Source of the DNA: an uncultured Roseburia sp.
GTDB taxonomy: Bacteria; Bacillota; Clostridia; Lachnospirales; Lachnospiraceae
Direction: 5' to 3'
Assembly: GCA_947384095.1 (NCBI GenBank)
Contig: CANDFU010000144.1
Coordinates: 1-5,571 of the forward strand
DNA: 5,571 bases
The position numbers were made by a program, and so were the translations under genes. Position 1 is the stretch's first letter, and every line of letters begins with the position of its first letter. Under the pieces are notes generated by a model, which was given only the letters and a program-made list of their open reading frames with translations, was not told the DNA's origin and ran no database searches. Of the stretch, positions 1-5,571 are shown piece after piece.

Positions 1-172
<172 letters not shown>

Positions 173-202
173 AGAATTTGTAAATGTGATACTGCCTTGC
201 GG

Positions 203-232
203 GACAAATTCCCCTGAAACCGTCAATTTGTC
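203..232 (-). promoter_or_regulatory. Inverted repeat in the gap leader (possible operator or RNA hairpin)
   Basis: The half-sites GACAAATT (203-210) and AATTTGTC (225-232) are perfect reverse complements separated by 14 nt. They lie between the predicted gap transcription start (about 250) and its ribosome binding site. They could bind a dimeric repressor downstream of the promoter, as CggR-type regulators do for gap operons in bacilli, or form a hairpin in the 5' untranslated RNA. The plus strand also reads CGGGAC at the left arm, which resembles part of the CggR site, but the full spaced CggR pattern is not present. The function is inferred; the repeat itself is seen directly. Confidence 0.45.
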
Positions 233-256
233 AATCACCGGTTCCATGCTTTCTAT

Positions 257-285
257 ATTTTACCCAATATTCCCACAAAGTTCAA
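257..285 (-). promoter_or_regulatory. Sigma-A-type promoter of gap
   Basis: Read on the minus strand, a -35 box TTGAAC (285-280) is followed by a 17-nt spacer and a -10 box TAAAAT (262-257). Each box matches the vegetative consensus at five or four of six positions and the spacing is ideal. Transcription would start near 250, giving a leader of about 90 nt before the ATG at 158. This is the best promoter in the intergenic region and suits a strongly expressed glycolytic gene. Confidence 0.75.
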
Positions 286-395
286 GCCTTTTTCACCACT
301 TTCTTCCACTTTGTTAAATTTTTCACTATATGGCATTTTTCCAACCTGTTTTATGGAAGTTTGTACAAATGCTTCCCTTTTTACGCCCTCAGAGG

Positions 396-401
396 TATAC
401 T
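396..401 (+). promoter_or_regulatory. Candidate -10 box for the PHP gene
   Basis: TATACT matches the vegetative -10 consensus at five of six positions and lies 38 nt before the ATG at 440. Transcription would start near 407. The matching -35 position (373-378, TTCCCT) is poor, so the promoter is either weak or activator-dependent, or the real one lies elsewhere in the AT-rich interval. This is a moderate inference from sequence only. Confidence 0.4.
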
Positions 402-403
402 TT

Positions 404-424
404 TGAAAAATATCAAATTTTTCA
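404..424 (+). promoter_or_regulatory. Perfect inverted repeat at the predicted start of the PHP transcript
   Basis: TGAAAAAT (404-411) and ATTTTTCA (417-424) are exact reverse complements around a 5-nt centre. The 21-bp element begins 3 nt after the candidate -10 box and ends at the edge of the ribosome binding site, the position expected for a repressor operator. A hairpin in the RNA that hides the ribosome binding site is the alternative. The arms are AT-only except for one G:C pair, so an RNA stem would be weak, which favours a DNA site. Its regulator is unknown. Confidence 0.45.
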
Positions 425-426
425 GA

Positions 427-433
427 AAGGCGG
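427..433 (+). promoter_or_regulatory. Ribosome binding site of the PHP gene
   Basis: AAGGCGG is followed by six T residues and then the ATG at 440. This is a near-consensus Shine-Dalgarno sequence at suitable distance and supports that start over any upstream codon. Confidence 0.75.
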
Positions 434-439
434 TTTTTT

Positions 440-1240
440 ATGCTCTGGGACACACATATGCACAGCATCTGCTCCGGCGACAGCCAGGCCCCGATGGAGG
501 ACATGGCGGAAGCTGCCGTCAGAAAAAATCTGGACGGCATCTGTTTTACCGATCACCTCGACATCGATTATCCGGGCAATCCCGGACTGTTTCTCCTCGA
601 CCTTACGGCCTATGCCGCTTCCGTCGGCCGGATTCGGCAACTCTTCCACGGAAGGATGGACATCTGTTTCGGCCTGGAACTCGGCCTTATGCCGCACCTT
701 GCCTTGCGGCATAAAACGATCCTCTCACAGTATCCGTTTGATTTTATCATCGGCTCTTCTCATGTGGTGCACGGCAGGGACCCCTATTACCCCGCATTTT
801 ATGAAGGCCGCAGGGAGGACGACTGTTATCTGGAATATTTTGAATCCATCCTTGAAAACATCCGTGCGTTCGACGGTTTCGACGTATACGGCCACATCGA
901 CTACGTGGTCCGCTATGGGCCGGACCGCAATACTTATTACTCCTACGCCAAATATCGCGATGTCATCGATGAGATTCTGGCACTGCTGATTGAAAAGGGA
1001 AAAGGGATCGAGATCAATACGGGCGGATTTAAATACGGTCTGGGACATCCGAATCCGACGGAGGAAATCATCGCGCGCTACCGCAGCCTCGGCGGGGAGA
1101 TCATCACAATCGGCTCAGACGCGCATGAACCCGGGCATGTGGCCTTTGATTTTCAGAAAGTGCCGGATATTCTAAGAGCCGACGGATTTTCTTACTATAC
1201 GGTATTCCGCGAAAGGAAACCAGTATTTATAAAATTATAA
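440..1240 (+). CDS. PHP-family phosphohydrolase, histidinol-phosphatase (HisJ/HisK) type
   Basis: A complete 266-residue protein, the usual length for the PHP-type histidinol-phosphatase family, which removes phosphate from L-histidinol phosphate in histidine synthesis using a cluster of metal ions. Metal-binding motifs are seen in the family order: DTHMHS at 4-9 (His6, His8), TDHLD at 37-41 (Asp38, His39), Glu80 in GLELGL, SSHVVHG around His108, YGHIDYV around His152 and Asp154, and GSDAH at 225-229 (Asp227, His229). All expected ligands are present, so the enzyme is probably active. There is no signal peptide or membrane segment, so it should be cytoplasmic. No his genes lie nearby. Its companion is a GH38-like protein 89 bp downstream, so the true substrate may be another phosphate ester, such as a sugar phosphate. 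The family is secure; the histidinol phosphate substrate is only a family-based guess, and no gene symbol is given for that reason. Confidence 0.88.
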   Translation: MLWDTHMHSICSGDSQAPMEDMAEAAVRKNLDGICFTDHLDIDYPGNPGLFLLDLTAYAASVGRIRQLFHGRMDICFGLELGLMPHLALRHKTILSQYPFDFIIGSSHVVHGRDPYYPAFYEGRREDDCYLEYFESILENIRAFDGFDVYGHIDYVVRYGPDRNTYYSYAKYRDVIDEILALLIEKGKGIEINTGGFKYGLGHPNPTEEIIARYRSLGGEIITIGSDAHEPGHVAFDFQKVPDILRADGFSYYTVFRERKPVFIKL

Positions 1241-1329
1241 AAGCGGGCATCTTACATGCGTTTCAGGAAAAAGAAGATTGGAGCAAAAAGAAAATTGACG
1301 CAAAATCAGCTCCGACACGGAGGATTCTT
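1241..1329 (+). other. Spacer between the PHP and GH38-like genes
   Basis: The 89 nt contain no convincing terminator: the only small inverted repeat (GCAT, 5 nt, ATGC, at about 1245-1257) has no T-run after it. A TTGACG at 1295-1300 has no -10 box at the right distance. The two genes are therefore likely cotranscribed. Confidence 0.5.
1318..1323 (+). promoter_or_regulatory. Ribosome binding site of the GH38-like gene
   Basis: CGGAGG is followed by 6 nt and the ATG at 1330. This is a strong Shine-Dalgarno sequence and it sets the start of the 801-residue protein. Confidence 0.88.
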
Positions 1330-3735
1330 ATGTCGAACCAGATCAAAACAGTTTATGTCATCCACCACTCCCACACGGATATCGGTTACACCGATCTCCA
1401 GGAACGGGTCATTGACACCCAGGCCGATTACATCAGGACTGTGCTGGGTATCATGGAAAATCCGGAAAATAAAGACTTCCGCTGGAACTGTGAAACCCTG
1501 TTCTGTGTGGAAGAATTTTTTAAAACCGCCTCTCCCGGACAGCGGGAGGCATTTCTGCAGCTGGCCGCGCAGGAAAAAATCGGTCTCTCTGCCAGTTATC
1601 TCAACTTCACCGATCTGCTGGACTGCCAGGTCTACAGAGAGCGTCTTGCGAAATGGCAGACGTATTTTTCTCTTCACGGTTCGCCCATGCGCACCGCCAT
1701 GATCGCCGATATCAACGGCATTTCCATGGGATACCGGGATGCCATGCTGGATAACGGCATTGCGTTTCTCTTTACAAATATTCACTGTCACCATGGCATG
1801 TATCCACTCCGCCAGAACCAGAACGCCTTTTTCTGGGAAAACGCTGCCGGAAAACGACTGCTGGTATGGAACGGGGAACACTATAACCTTGGAAACGTAC
1901 TTGGTATCCGCCCTGACAACCGTTCCAGTTTTATGATCCGTGACCGTCCGGGCCTTAAAAGCATATCCCCGGACGCAGTGGAAGCATTGCACCAGAGACT
2001 AAAGGATTATCTTACTTCCTGCGAAACCCAGGGGTATCCCTATGACTTTATCATCACTGCCGTCTCGGGAGTGTTCAGTGACAATGCCCCGCCGGAACCA
2101 ATGATCCTGCGCACCATAAATGCATACAACAACAAATATGGCCAGGATATTCTGCTTAAAATGGTGTCCCTCCAGGAACTGTACGACGCAATCGGTCCCG
2201 GACTCTCAGACGCACCAGTATATCACGGCGACCTGACAGACTGGTGGGCCAACGGCATCGGCAGCACCCCCTGCGCCGTAAAACACTATCTGGATGCCCG
2301 CCGGCGCTATCAGCTCTGCCGCCGGCTGGACGAAAAAGCTGCGGAAAACTATCCGGAACTCTGCCGCGCCGCACAGGACAATCTGCTGCTTTACGCCGAA
2401 CACACCTGGGGCCATTCTTCCACTGTCACCAACCCATATGATACAATGGTGCAGAATCTGGACATCCGAAAAACCAGTTATGCCTCCAGAGCCCATGAAG
2501 CGGCCTCCCGGATGCTCACCCGCATCTCCGCGGAACGGGGGGACATCCTGCGCTATTACAGCACAACGGGAACCGTTAAGGCATGCGGCGTCAACAAAAA
2601 CCCCGGCGCCCGTCTGGTCGAATTTTTTATCGAAAGCCCCGATATCGAAAATGTCGAAATCCGGAATGATGCGGGAAAAATCCTGCCATGCCAGGTTTCT
2701 CTTCACCCCAGAGGGCGGACTATCCGCTTTGTGGACAATTTCGGGCCTTACGAGGAAAAAACTTACGCCTACCGCGCTCTGGCACCCTTCCCCGAGACCA
2801 ACAACACCCGCCAGTGTTATATGGGCGCGGAGCAGGTCAGAGACATCGTCAACACGTACGATCCCGTGACCTACCGGCTGCCTTATGAGGCACAAACCCC
2901 CTGGTTCCGTCTGTGCTACCGGCCGGGCGAGGGCATAATCTCCCTGACGGACAGACGTACCGGCCGGGAACTGCTCGGCGAAGGGGCTGCGCCTTTCTTC
3001 ACGCCCATCTACGAAGTGACACCTGTCAGCGGCCATGGCGACGCTGGTTTCTGCTGGGAAGAACGGGAGCGCCGTTACCTCGGCCGAAATATCCGCGGCA
3101 GGCACGCCAGGATGCATATAGGAGATCTGAAAGAAATTACCTGCACAGAACGGGGCCCGGTATTTACGCTGCTGCGGCTGCGATATGACCTCCCCGGGAC
3201 CATCAGGGCAGATATGTACATTAAATTGTACGAAGCCATGCCCCGCATCGACTTCTGCCTGCAGCTGGGGAAAACGATTTCCACGGATATTGAAAACCTG
3301 TTTCTCCCCCTGAATCTGCATCTGCCAGACAGCAGCCTGTATCTGCGCAAAGGCGGTACGGAAATATTCAGGCCCGGCATAGATCAGCTTCCCGGCACCT
3401 GTATGGAGTTTTATATGTCTGACGACGGCCTTACATACGTCTCGCAATCCGGCAGCGCCCTCATAGCCGCCCGGGATACCGCCCTGGTCTATATGGGTGA
3501 AATGCGCCATCACCCCATCCGCCTGTGCGACGGAAAAGCCGAAAACAACCATCGTCCTGTATATTCCTGGATTATGAATAACAGCTGGGAAACCAATTTT
3601 AAAATGGATCTCTCCGGTTTCTGCGAATATTGTTACAGTCTCTGGATGAGCCCGGAAACAAATCCCGAAAAAGCCATGGATGAACTAAAAGAAAACATTT
3701 TTGATCCTTATGTCCTGGTTATCGGACAAAACTGA
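1330..3735 (+). CDS. GH38 / alpha-mannosidase-superfamily protein (DUF5054-like)
   Basis: An 801-residue protein whose N-terminal half resembles the catalytic domain of family 38 glycoside hydrolases, zinc enzymes that cleave alpha-mannosides with retention. Near the N-terminus HHSHTDIGYTD gives the His-x-Asp zinc pair (His15, Asp17); the usual GH38 form is HxDxGW. AMIADINGISMG carries Asp127 where the family has its nucleophile and zinc-ligand Asp. AEHTWGHSS supplies His358 as the likely fourth zinc ligand. GDLTDWWANG (300-309) is Trp- and Asp-rich and may supply the acid/base. From about residue 415 the chain looks all-beta, as in the C-terminal sandwich domains of GH38. There is no signal peptide or membrane segment, so it is probably intracellular. 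In these motifs it resembles the uncharacterised GH38-like group I recall as DUF5054 rather than a standard mannosidase, so the substrate is open. It is probably cotranscribed with the PHP phosphatase. Superfamily assignment is good; exact activity is unknown. Confidence 0.82.
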   Translation: MSNQIKTVYVIHHSHTDIGYTDLQERVIDTQADYIRTVLGIMENPENKDFRWNCETLFCVEEFFKTASPGQREAFLQLAAQEKIGLSASYLNFTDLLDCQVYRERLAKWQTYFSLHGSPMRTAMIADINGISMGYRDAMLDNGIAFLFTNIHCHHGMYPLRQNQNAFFWENAAGKRLLVWNGEHYNLGNVLGIRPDNRSSFMIRDRPGLKSISPDAVEALHQRLKDYLTSCETQGYPYDFIITAVSGVFSDNAPPEPMILRTINAYNNKYGQDILLKMVSLQELYDAIGPGLSDAPVYHGDLTDWWANGIGSTPCAVKHYLDARRRYQLCRRLDEKAAENYPELCRAAQDNLLLYAEHTWGHSSTVTNPYDTMVQNLDIRKTSYASRAHEAASRMLTRISAERGDILRYYSTTGTVKACGVNKNPGARLVEFFIESPDIENVEIRNDAGKILPCQVSLHPRGRTIRFVDNFGPYEEKTYAYRALAPFPETNNTRQCYMGAEQVRDIVNTYDPVTYRLPYEAQTPWFRLCYRPGEGIISLTDRRTGRELLGEGAAPFFTPIYEVTPVSGHGDAGFCWEERERRYLGRNIRGRHARMHIGDLKEITCTERGPVFTLLRLRYDLPGTIRADMYIKLYEAMPRIDFCLQLGKTISTDIENLFLPLNLHLPDSSLYLRKGGTEIFRPGIDQLPGTCMEFYMSDDGLTYVSQSGSALIAARDTALVYMGEMRHHPIRLCDGKAENNHRPVYSWIMNNSWETNFKMDLSGFCEYCYSLWMSPETNPEKAMDELKENIFDPYVLVIGQN

Positions 3736-3758
3736 CAGCCAGGCCCAAAAACGTAATC

Positions 3759-3782
3759 GGACGGCTGCACCCGCAGCCGTCC
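3759..3782 (+). terminator. Hairpin terminator between convergent operons, possibly bidirectional
   Basis: GGACGGCTGC (3759-3768) and GCAGCCGTCC (3773-3782) form a perfect, GC-rich 10-bp stem with a 4-nt ACCC loop. It starts 24 nt after the GH38-like stop codon. On the plus strand a short pyrimidine tail, CTTTCTC, follows. On the minus strand the hairpin lies just beyond the GNAT stop codon at 3788 and is followed by GATTACGTTTTT, with five T residues. Neither U-tract is ideal, but the position between two convergent stop codons and the perfect stem support termination in both directions. Confidence 0.8.
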
Positions 3783-3787
3783 CTTTC

Positions 3788-4726
3788 TCACCGCAATATA
3801 TAGCAGTTATTTTCCTGCCAGACCTTAAACCCGGTATCCAGATAAAGCCCCAGGGCATTCGCGTTGTCCGCATCCACCACCAGATCCAGCCGCTCTGCGC
3901 CAGAACGCAGAAACGCTTCCCCGGCCAGATGGTTTAACATGGACCGCCCATATCCCCGCCGCCTGACGTCTGCCCTGACGCCTATCACTTCCACGGAAGC
4001 CGCCTTACCTCCGCGGGCCTTTAAGACGCCGTAGGCCGCCAGCCCCGCCCCGTCCGCAATCACATACACAGACCTCGTTTTTCCCAGATCCTCCAGAATA
4101 TCCTTTCCGGAAACATAGACGCCGGGGAAAATCGCATCGTGGAGCCTGGCAAACGCATCCGTCTCCTCCTCCCCGACGGGCCGCGGCTCCGCGGCGGAAA
4201 CATGCGGCGCATCCCAGTCCTCCCGCCGCAGGATAAGGATGTATTCATTCACCTGCCTCCCGGCCCCCGTATGCTCCAGAAACCGGCGGCACTCTTTGTT
4301 TTCCACGGGAAAATAGAACGTGCACGCCATCCCCGGCCCCATTTTTTCCCGCGCGGCCAAAACCAGCGCCCCCGCCGCCTTCCGGTAATCCTCTCCGCAG
4401 ACGTCCACAAGCAGGGAACAGTCTGCATTTTTCTTTTCCATATCGGGAAAACAGCAGATCAGGCCAAGGAGCCTTCCGTCTGCCCGGCAGGCAAAACCAT
4501 ATTCCATGGTTTCCTCAAAATCCCGCCGGATATCCTCTGCCCTGGCGCAGCAGAAAGCAGACCCGGTTTCCCTGCGCGCATTCAGCCGCCCGGCAAACTG
4601 TGCCAGTTCTTCCAGATCCACGGCCGTAAAAGCCTGTATATTTCCTCTCTTGTTGCACCTCATTCCTGCGCGGCTGTTTTCGCATGTCAGATTTGTGGAT
4701 GCCGCGCACAAACAAACCTGTACCAT
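3788..4726 (-). CDS. GNAT-family N-acetyltransferase with an apparent tandem (degenerate plus intact) fold
   Basis: The protein is 312 residues from the ATG at 4726, about twice a single GNAT domain. The C-terminal half holds the acetyl-CoA site: VEVIGVRADVRRRGYGRSML (245-264), with the pyrophosphate-binding RRRGYG at 255-260, then the family's closing motif NANALGLYLDTGF (288-300). GNATs move an acetyl group from acetyl-CoA to an amine. The N-terminal half (about 30-175) has GNAT-like spacing but no clear R/Q-x-x-G-x-G/A loop, so it may be a degenerate copy. The gene follows the 105-residue ORF after 14 nt, suggesting coupled translation. The start is uncertain: the ATG at 4726 has a GGGGAAAG just before it; a second ATG at 4663 (Met22) has AGGA abutting it; and homology appears to begin only near residue 30. 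Residues 1-24 contain four cysteines and look unlike a GNAT. The substrate is unknown; an amino sugar is possible given the glycosyltransferase in the operon. Confidence 0.85.
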   Translation of the reverse strand: MVQVCLCAASTNLTCENSRAGMRCNKRGNIQAFTAVDLEELAQFAGRLNARRETGSAFCCARAEDIRRDFEETMEYGFACRADGRLLGLICCFPDMEKKNADCSLLVDVCGEDYRKAAGALVLAAREKMGPGMACTFYFPVENKECRRFLEHTGAGRQVNEYILILRREDWDAPHVSAAEPRPVGEEETDAFARLHDAIFPGVYVSGKDILEDLGKTRSVYVIADGAGLAAYGVLKARGGKAASVEVIGVRADVRRRGYGRSMLNHLAGEAFLRSGAERLDLVVDADNANALGLYLDTGFKVWQENNCYILR

Positions 4727-4740
4727 CTTTCCCCGGCCTG

Positions 4741-5058
4741 TCAGATACCGATCTGCGTCAGCACCGCCCAGATATAAGGGGCGCCGTACAGCTTGAGCGC
4801 TTTCGGTCCTTTGATGTCCCCATGGCTTTCATTGATCCGTCTGATCGCTTTCTCAAAGGTCTGCCGGTTGATCGAACGCTCCCTGCGGTCTGCAAAAAGC
4901 TCCTTGCCGACGACCTGATAGGTAAACGGCAGCCCCGTCTTTGTGTAAAATGTTTCTCCCTGATGCGCCGTAATCAGCTCCCAGTAATTTTCCAGCGTTA
5001 TCTTTCTGTCCCTGTTCTCTTCACCCATTCCTGGCCCGTTTTCTCCTTTATGCCTCAT
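4741..5058 (-). CDS. Small conserved-looking protein of unknown function
   Basis: A 105-residue basic, soluble protein with no membrane segment or signal peptide. I cannot assign a function. The N-terminal 18 residues are polar and look disordered. A compact domain follows, from KITLENYWELI (19-29) through the stretch GLPFTYQVVGKELFADRR (42-59), to SINRQTFEKAIRRI (62-75) and a C-terminal part GPKALKLYGAPYIWAVL (84-100). The alternation of predicted strand pair, basic turn and helix hints at a small alpha/beta or winged-helix-like fold that might bind nucleic acid; this is inference only. The ATG at 5058 overlaps the glycosyltransferase gene by 11 bp, with GAGGAAG just upstream. An internal ATG at 5028 (Met11) lies 14 nt after AAGGAG and is an alternative start. 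It is not a GtrA-type flippase, which would have four membrane helices and is the usual small partner of such glycosyltransferases. Confidence 0.7.
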   Translation of the reverse strand: MRHKGENGPGMGEENRDRKITLENYWELITAHQGETFYTKTGLPFTYQVVGKELFADRRERSINRQTFEKAIRRINESHGDIKGPKALKLYGAPYIWAVLTQIGI

Positions 5059-5571
5059 CTTCCTCGTCCCACGTCCTCTCGCTGATAATATAGCGCGGCC
5101 TCTGCTTTACCTCCATATAGATCTTTCCGATATATTCGCCGAGTATTCCCAGACAGACCATCTGAATCCCGCCGATAAAACACATCAGGCAGACCGTACT
5201 CGCCCAGCCCGCAACCGTATTTCCCATCAGTTCCGTGACGACCGCCCAGATCACGCTCACAAAACTGACGACCGACATGGCAAGCCCCAGTCCCGTGATC
5301 ATTCTCAGCGGTTTCACGCTCAGGCTTGTAATTCCGTCAAAAGCCAGCCCGATCATCTTTGACAGCGGATAATGCGTCTGCCCCGCAAGGCGTTCGTGCC
5401 TCTCATAGTACACGCTCGTGCTCTTAAAACCGACAAGCGGAACCATGCCGCGCAGAAACAGATTTACCTCCTTAAACTTTGCGAGTTCTTTCAAGGCACG
5501 CGCTGAAATCAGCCGGTAATCGGCATGGTTAAAGACGACCTCCGCCCCCATATGGCTGATCAGCTTATAAA
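5048..5571 (-). CDS. GT2 polyprenyl-phosphate glycosyltransferase (GtrB/YkoT/DPM1-like), C-terminal part
   Basis: The reading frame is open to the right edge, so this is the 3' end of a longer gene (about 174 codons visible). Numbered from the Met codon at 5551, the visible protein holds the end of the GT-A domain (NHADYRLISARALKEL at 8-23), the family hallmark R..R.AG.T.YPL.K (RHERLAGQTHYPLSKM, 51-66), SLSVKPLR (76-83), and two membrane helices at about 84-106 and 115-141, followed by a short basic-acidic cytoplasmic tail. Enzymes of this type move a sugar from a nucleotide donor to undecaprenyl phosphate at the inner face of the membrane, for later modification of envelope glycans. The nucleotide-binding DxD part is off the window. 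The Met at 5551 is internal, since upstream codons YKLISH fit the family. The stop overlaps the next gene by 11 bp, so this is the head or middle of an operon with the 105-residue protein and the GNAT. Confidence 0.9.
   Translation of the reverse strand, partial: YKLISHMGAEVVFNHADYRLISARALKELAKFKEVNLFLRGMVPLVGFKSTSVYYERHERLAGQTHYPLSKMIGLAFDGITSLSVKPLRMITGLGLAMSVVSFVSVIWAVVTELMGNTVAGWASTVCLMCFIGGIQMVCLGILGEYIGKIYMEVKQRPRYIISERTWDEEDEA

Noticed and set aside
215..228. Possible CcpA (cre) site TGAAACCGTCAATT in the gap leader
   Set aside because: Only the left half matches the cre consensus; three key positions in the right half fail.
253..540. Minus-strand 95-codon frame covering the divergent control region
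   Set aside because: It spans the gap promoter and overlaps the PHP gene start; it has no family resemblance.
1295..1300. TTGACG as a -35 box for a separate GH38 promoter
   Set aside because: The -10 position 16-18 nt downstream falls on the GC-rich ribosome site, with no TATAAT-like sequence.
1256..1702. Plus-strand frame starting with a very basic stretch (MRFRKKKIGAKRK) ahead of and overlapping the GH38-like gene
   Set aside because: It has no good ribosome site, lies out of frame, and most of it overlaps the GH38 motif region.
2206..3552. Long minus-strand open frame of 448 codons inside the GH38-like gene
   Set aside because: The plus strand here carries recognisable catalytic motifs, a strong ribosome site and a complete 801-residue protein; the minus-strand translation shows no known motif and is explained by codon bias of the real gene.
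478..3746. Identical 13-mer GACAGCCAGGCCC near 479-491 and 3734-3746, flanking the PHP/GH38 pair
   Set aside because: The first copy lies inside conserved PHP coding sequence and the second crosses a stop codon. There is no transposase, no longer homology and no sign of insertion, so chance is the simplest explanation.
4139..4777. Plus-strand 212-codon frame opposite the GNAT gene
   Set aside because: It is a shadow of the GNAT frame, whose acetyl-CoA motif and operon position are clear.

Overview
The window looks like chromosomal DNA from a Gram-positive anaerobe of the class Clostridia, most likely a member of the Lachnospiraceae. The evidence is the first 52 residues of its glyceraldehyde-3-phosphate dehydrogenase, which match my memory of that family's type, together with strong AGGAGG-type ribosome binding sites, sigma-A-like promoter boxes and moderate GC content in the coding DNA. 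This placement is inference; no database was searched.

Layout. Positions 1-158 (minus) hold the start of gap (GAPDH), which runs off the left edge. It has a good promoter (boxes at 280-285 and 257-262) and a leader of about 90 nt that contains a perfect 8-bp inverted repeat. The AT-rich interval 159-439 is a divergent control region. Facing right from it are a PHP-family phosphohydrolase of the histidinol-phosphatase type (440-1240) and a large 801-residue protein of the GH38 alpha-mannosidase superfamily (1330-3735). These two are codirectional, separated by 89 bp with no visible terminator, and probably form a two-gene operon. A perfect 10-bp hairpin at 3759-3782 closes it and is placed to serve the convergent operon as well.

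The right third is a minus-strand operon read from the right edge inward: the C-terminal part of a membrane-anchored GT2 polyprenyl-phosphate glycosyltransferase (5048 to beyond 5571), a 105-residue protein of unknown function that overlaps it by 11 bp (4741-5058), and a GNAT acetyltransferase 14 bp further on (3788-4726). The overlap and short gap indicate translational coupling.

How the genes may work together. gap is core glycolysis and probably only a neighbour. The PHP enzyme and the GH38-like protein both lack visible export signals and could act in sequence on an internalised, possibly phosphorylated, carbohydrate; no transporter or regulator in the window confirms this. The minus-strand operon suggests lipid-linked sugar transfer for a cell-envelope glycan, with a possible acetylation step. 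No mobile element, CRISPR array, tRNA or rRNA was seen. The least understood items are the 105-residue protein and the divergent GH38-like enzyme.
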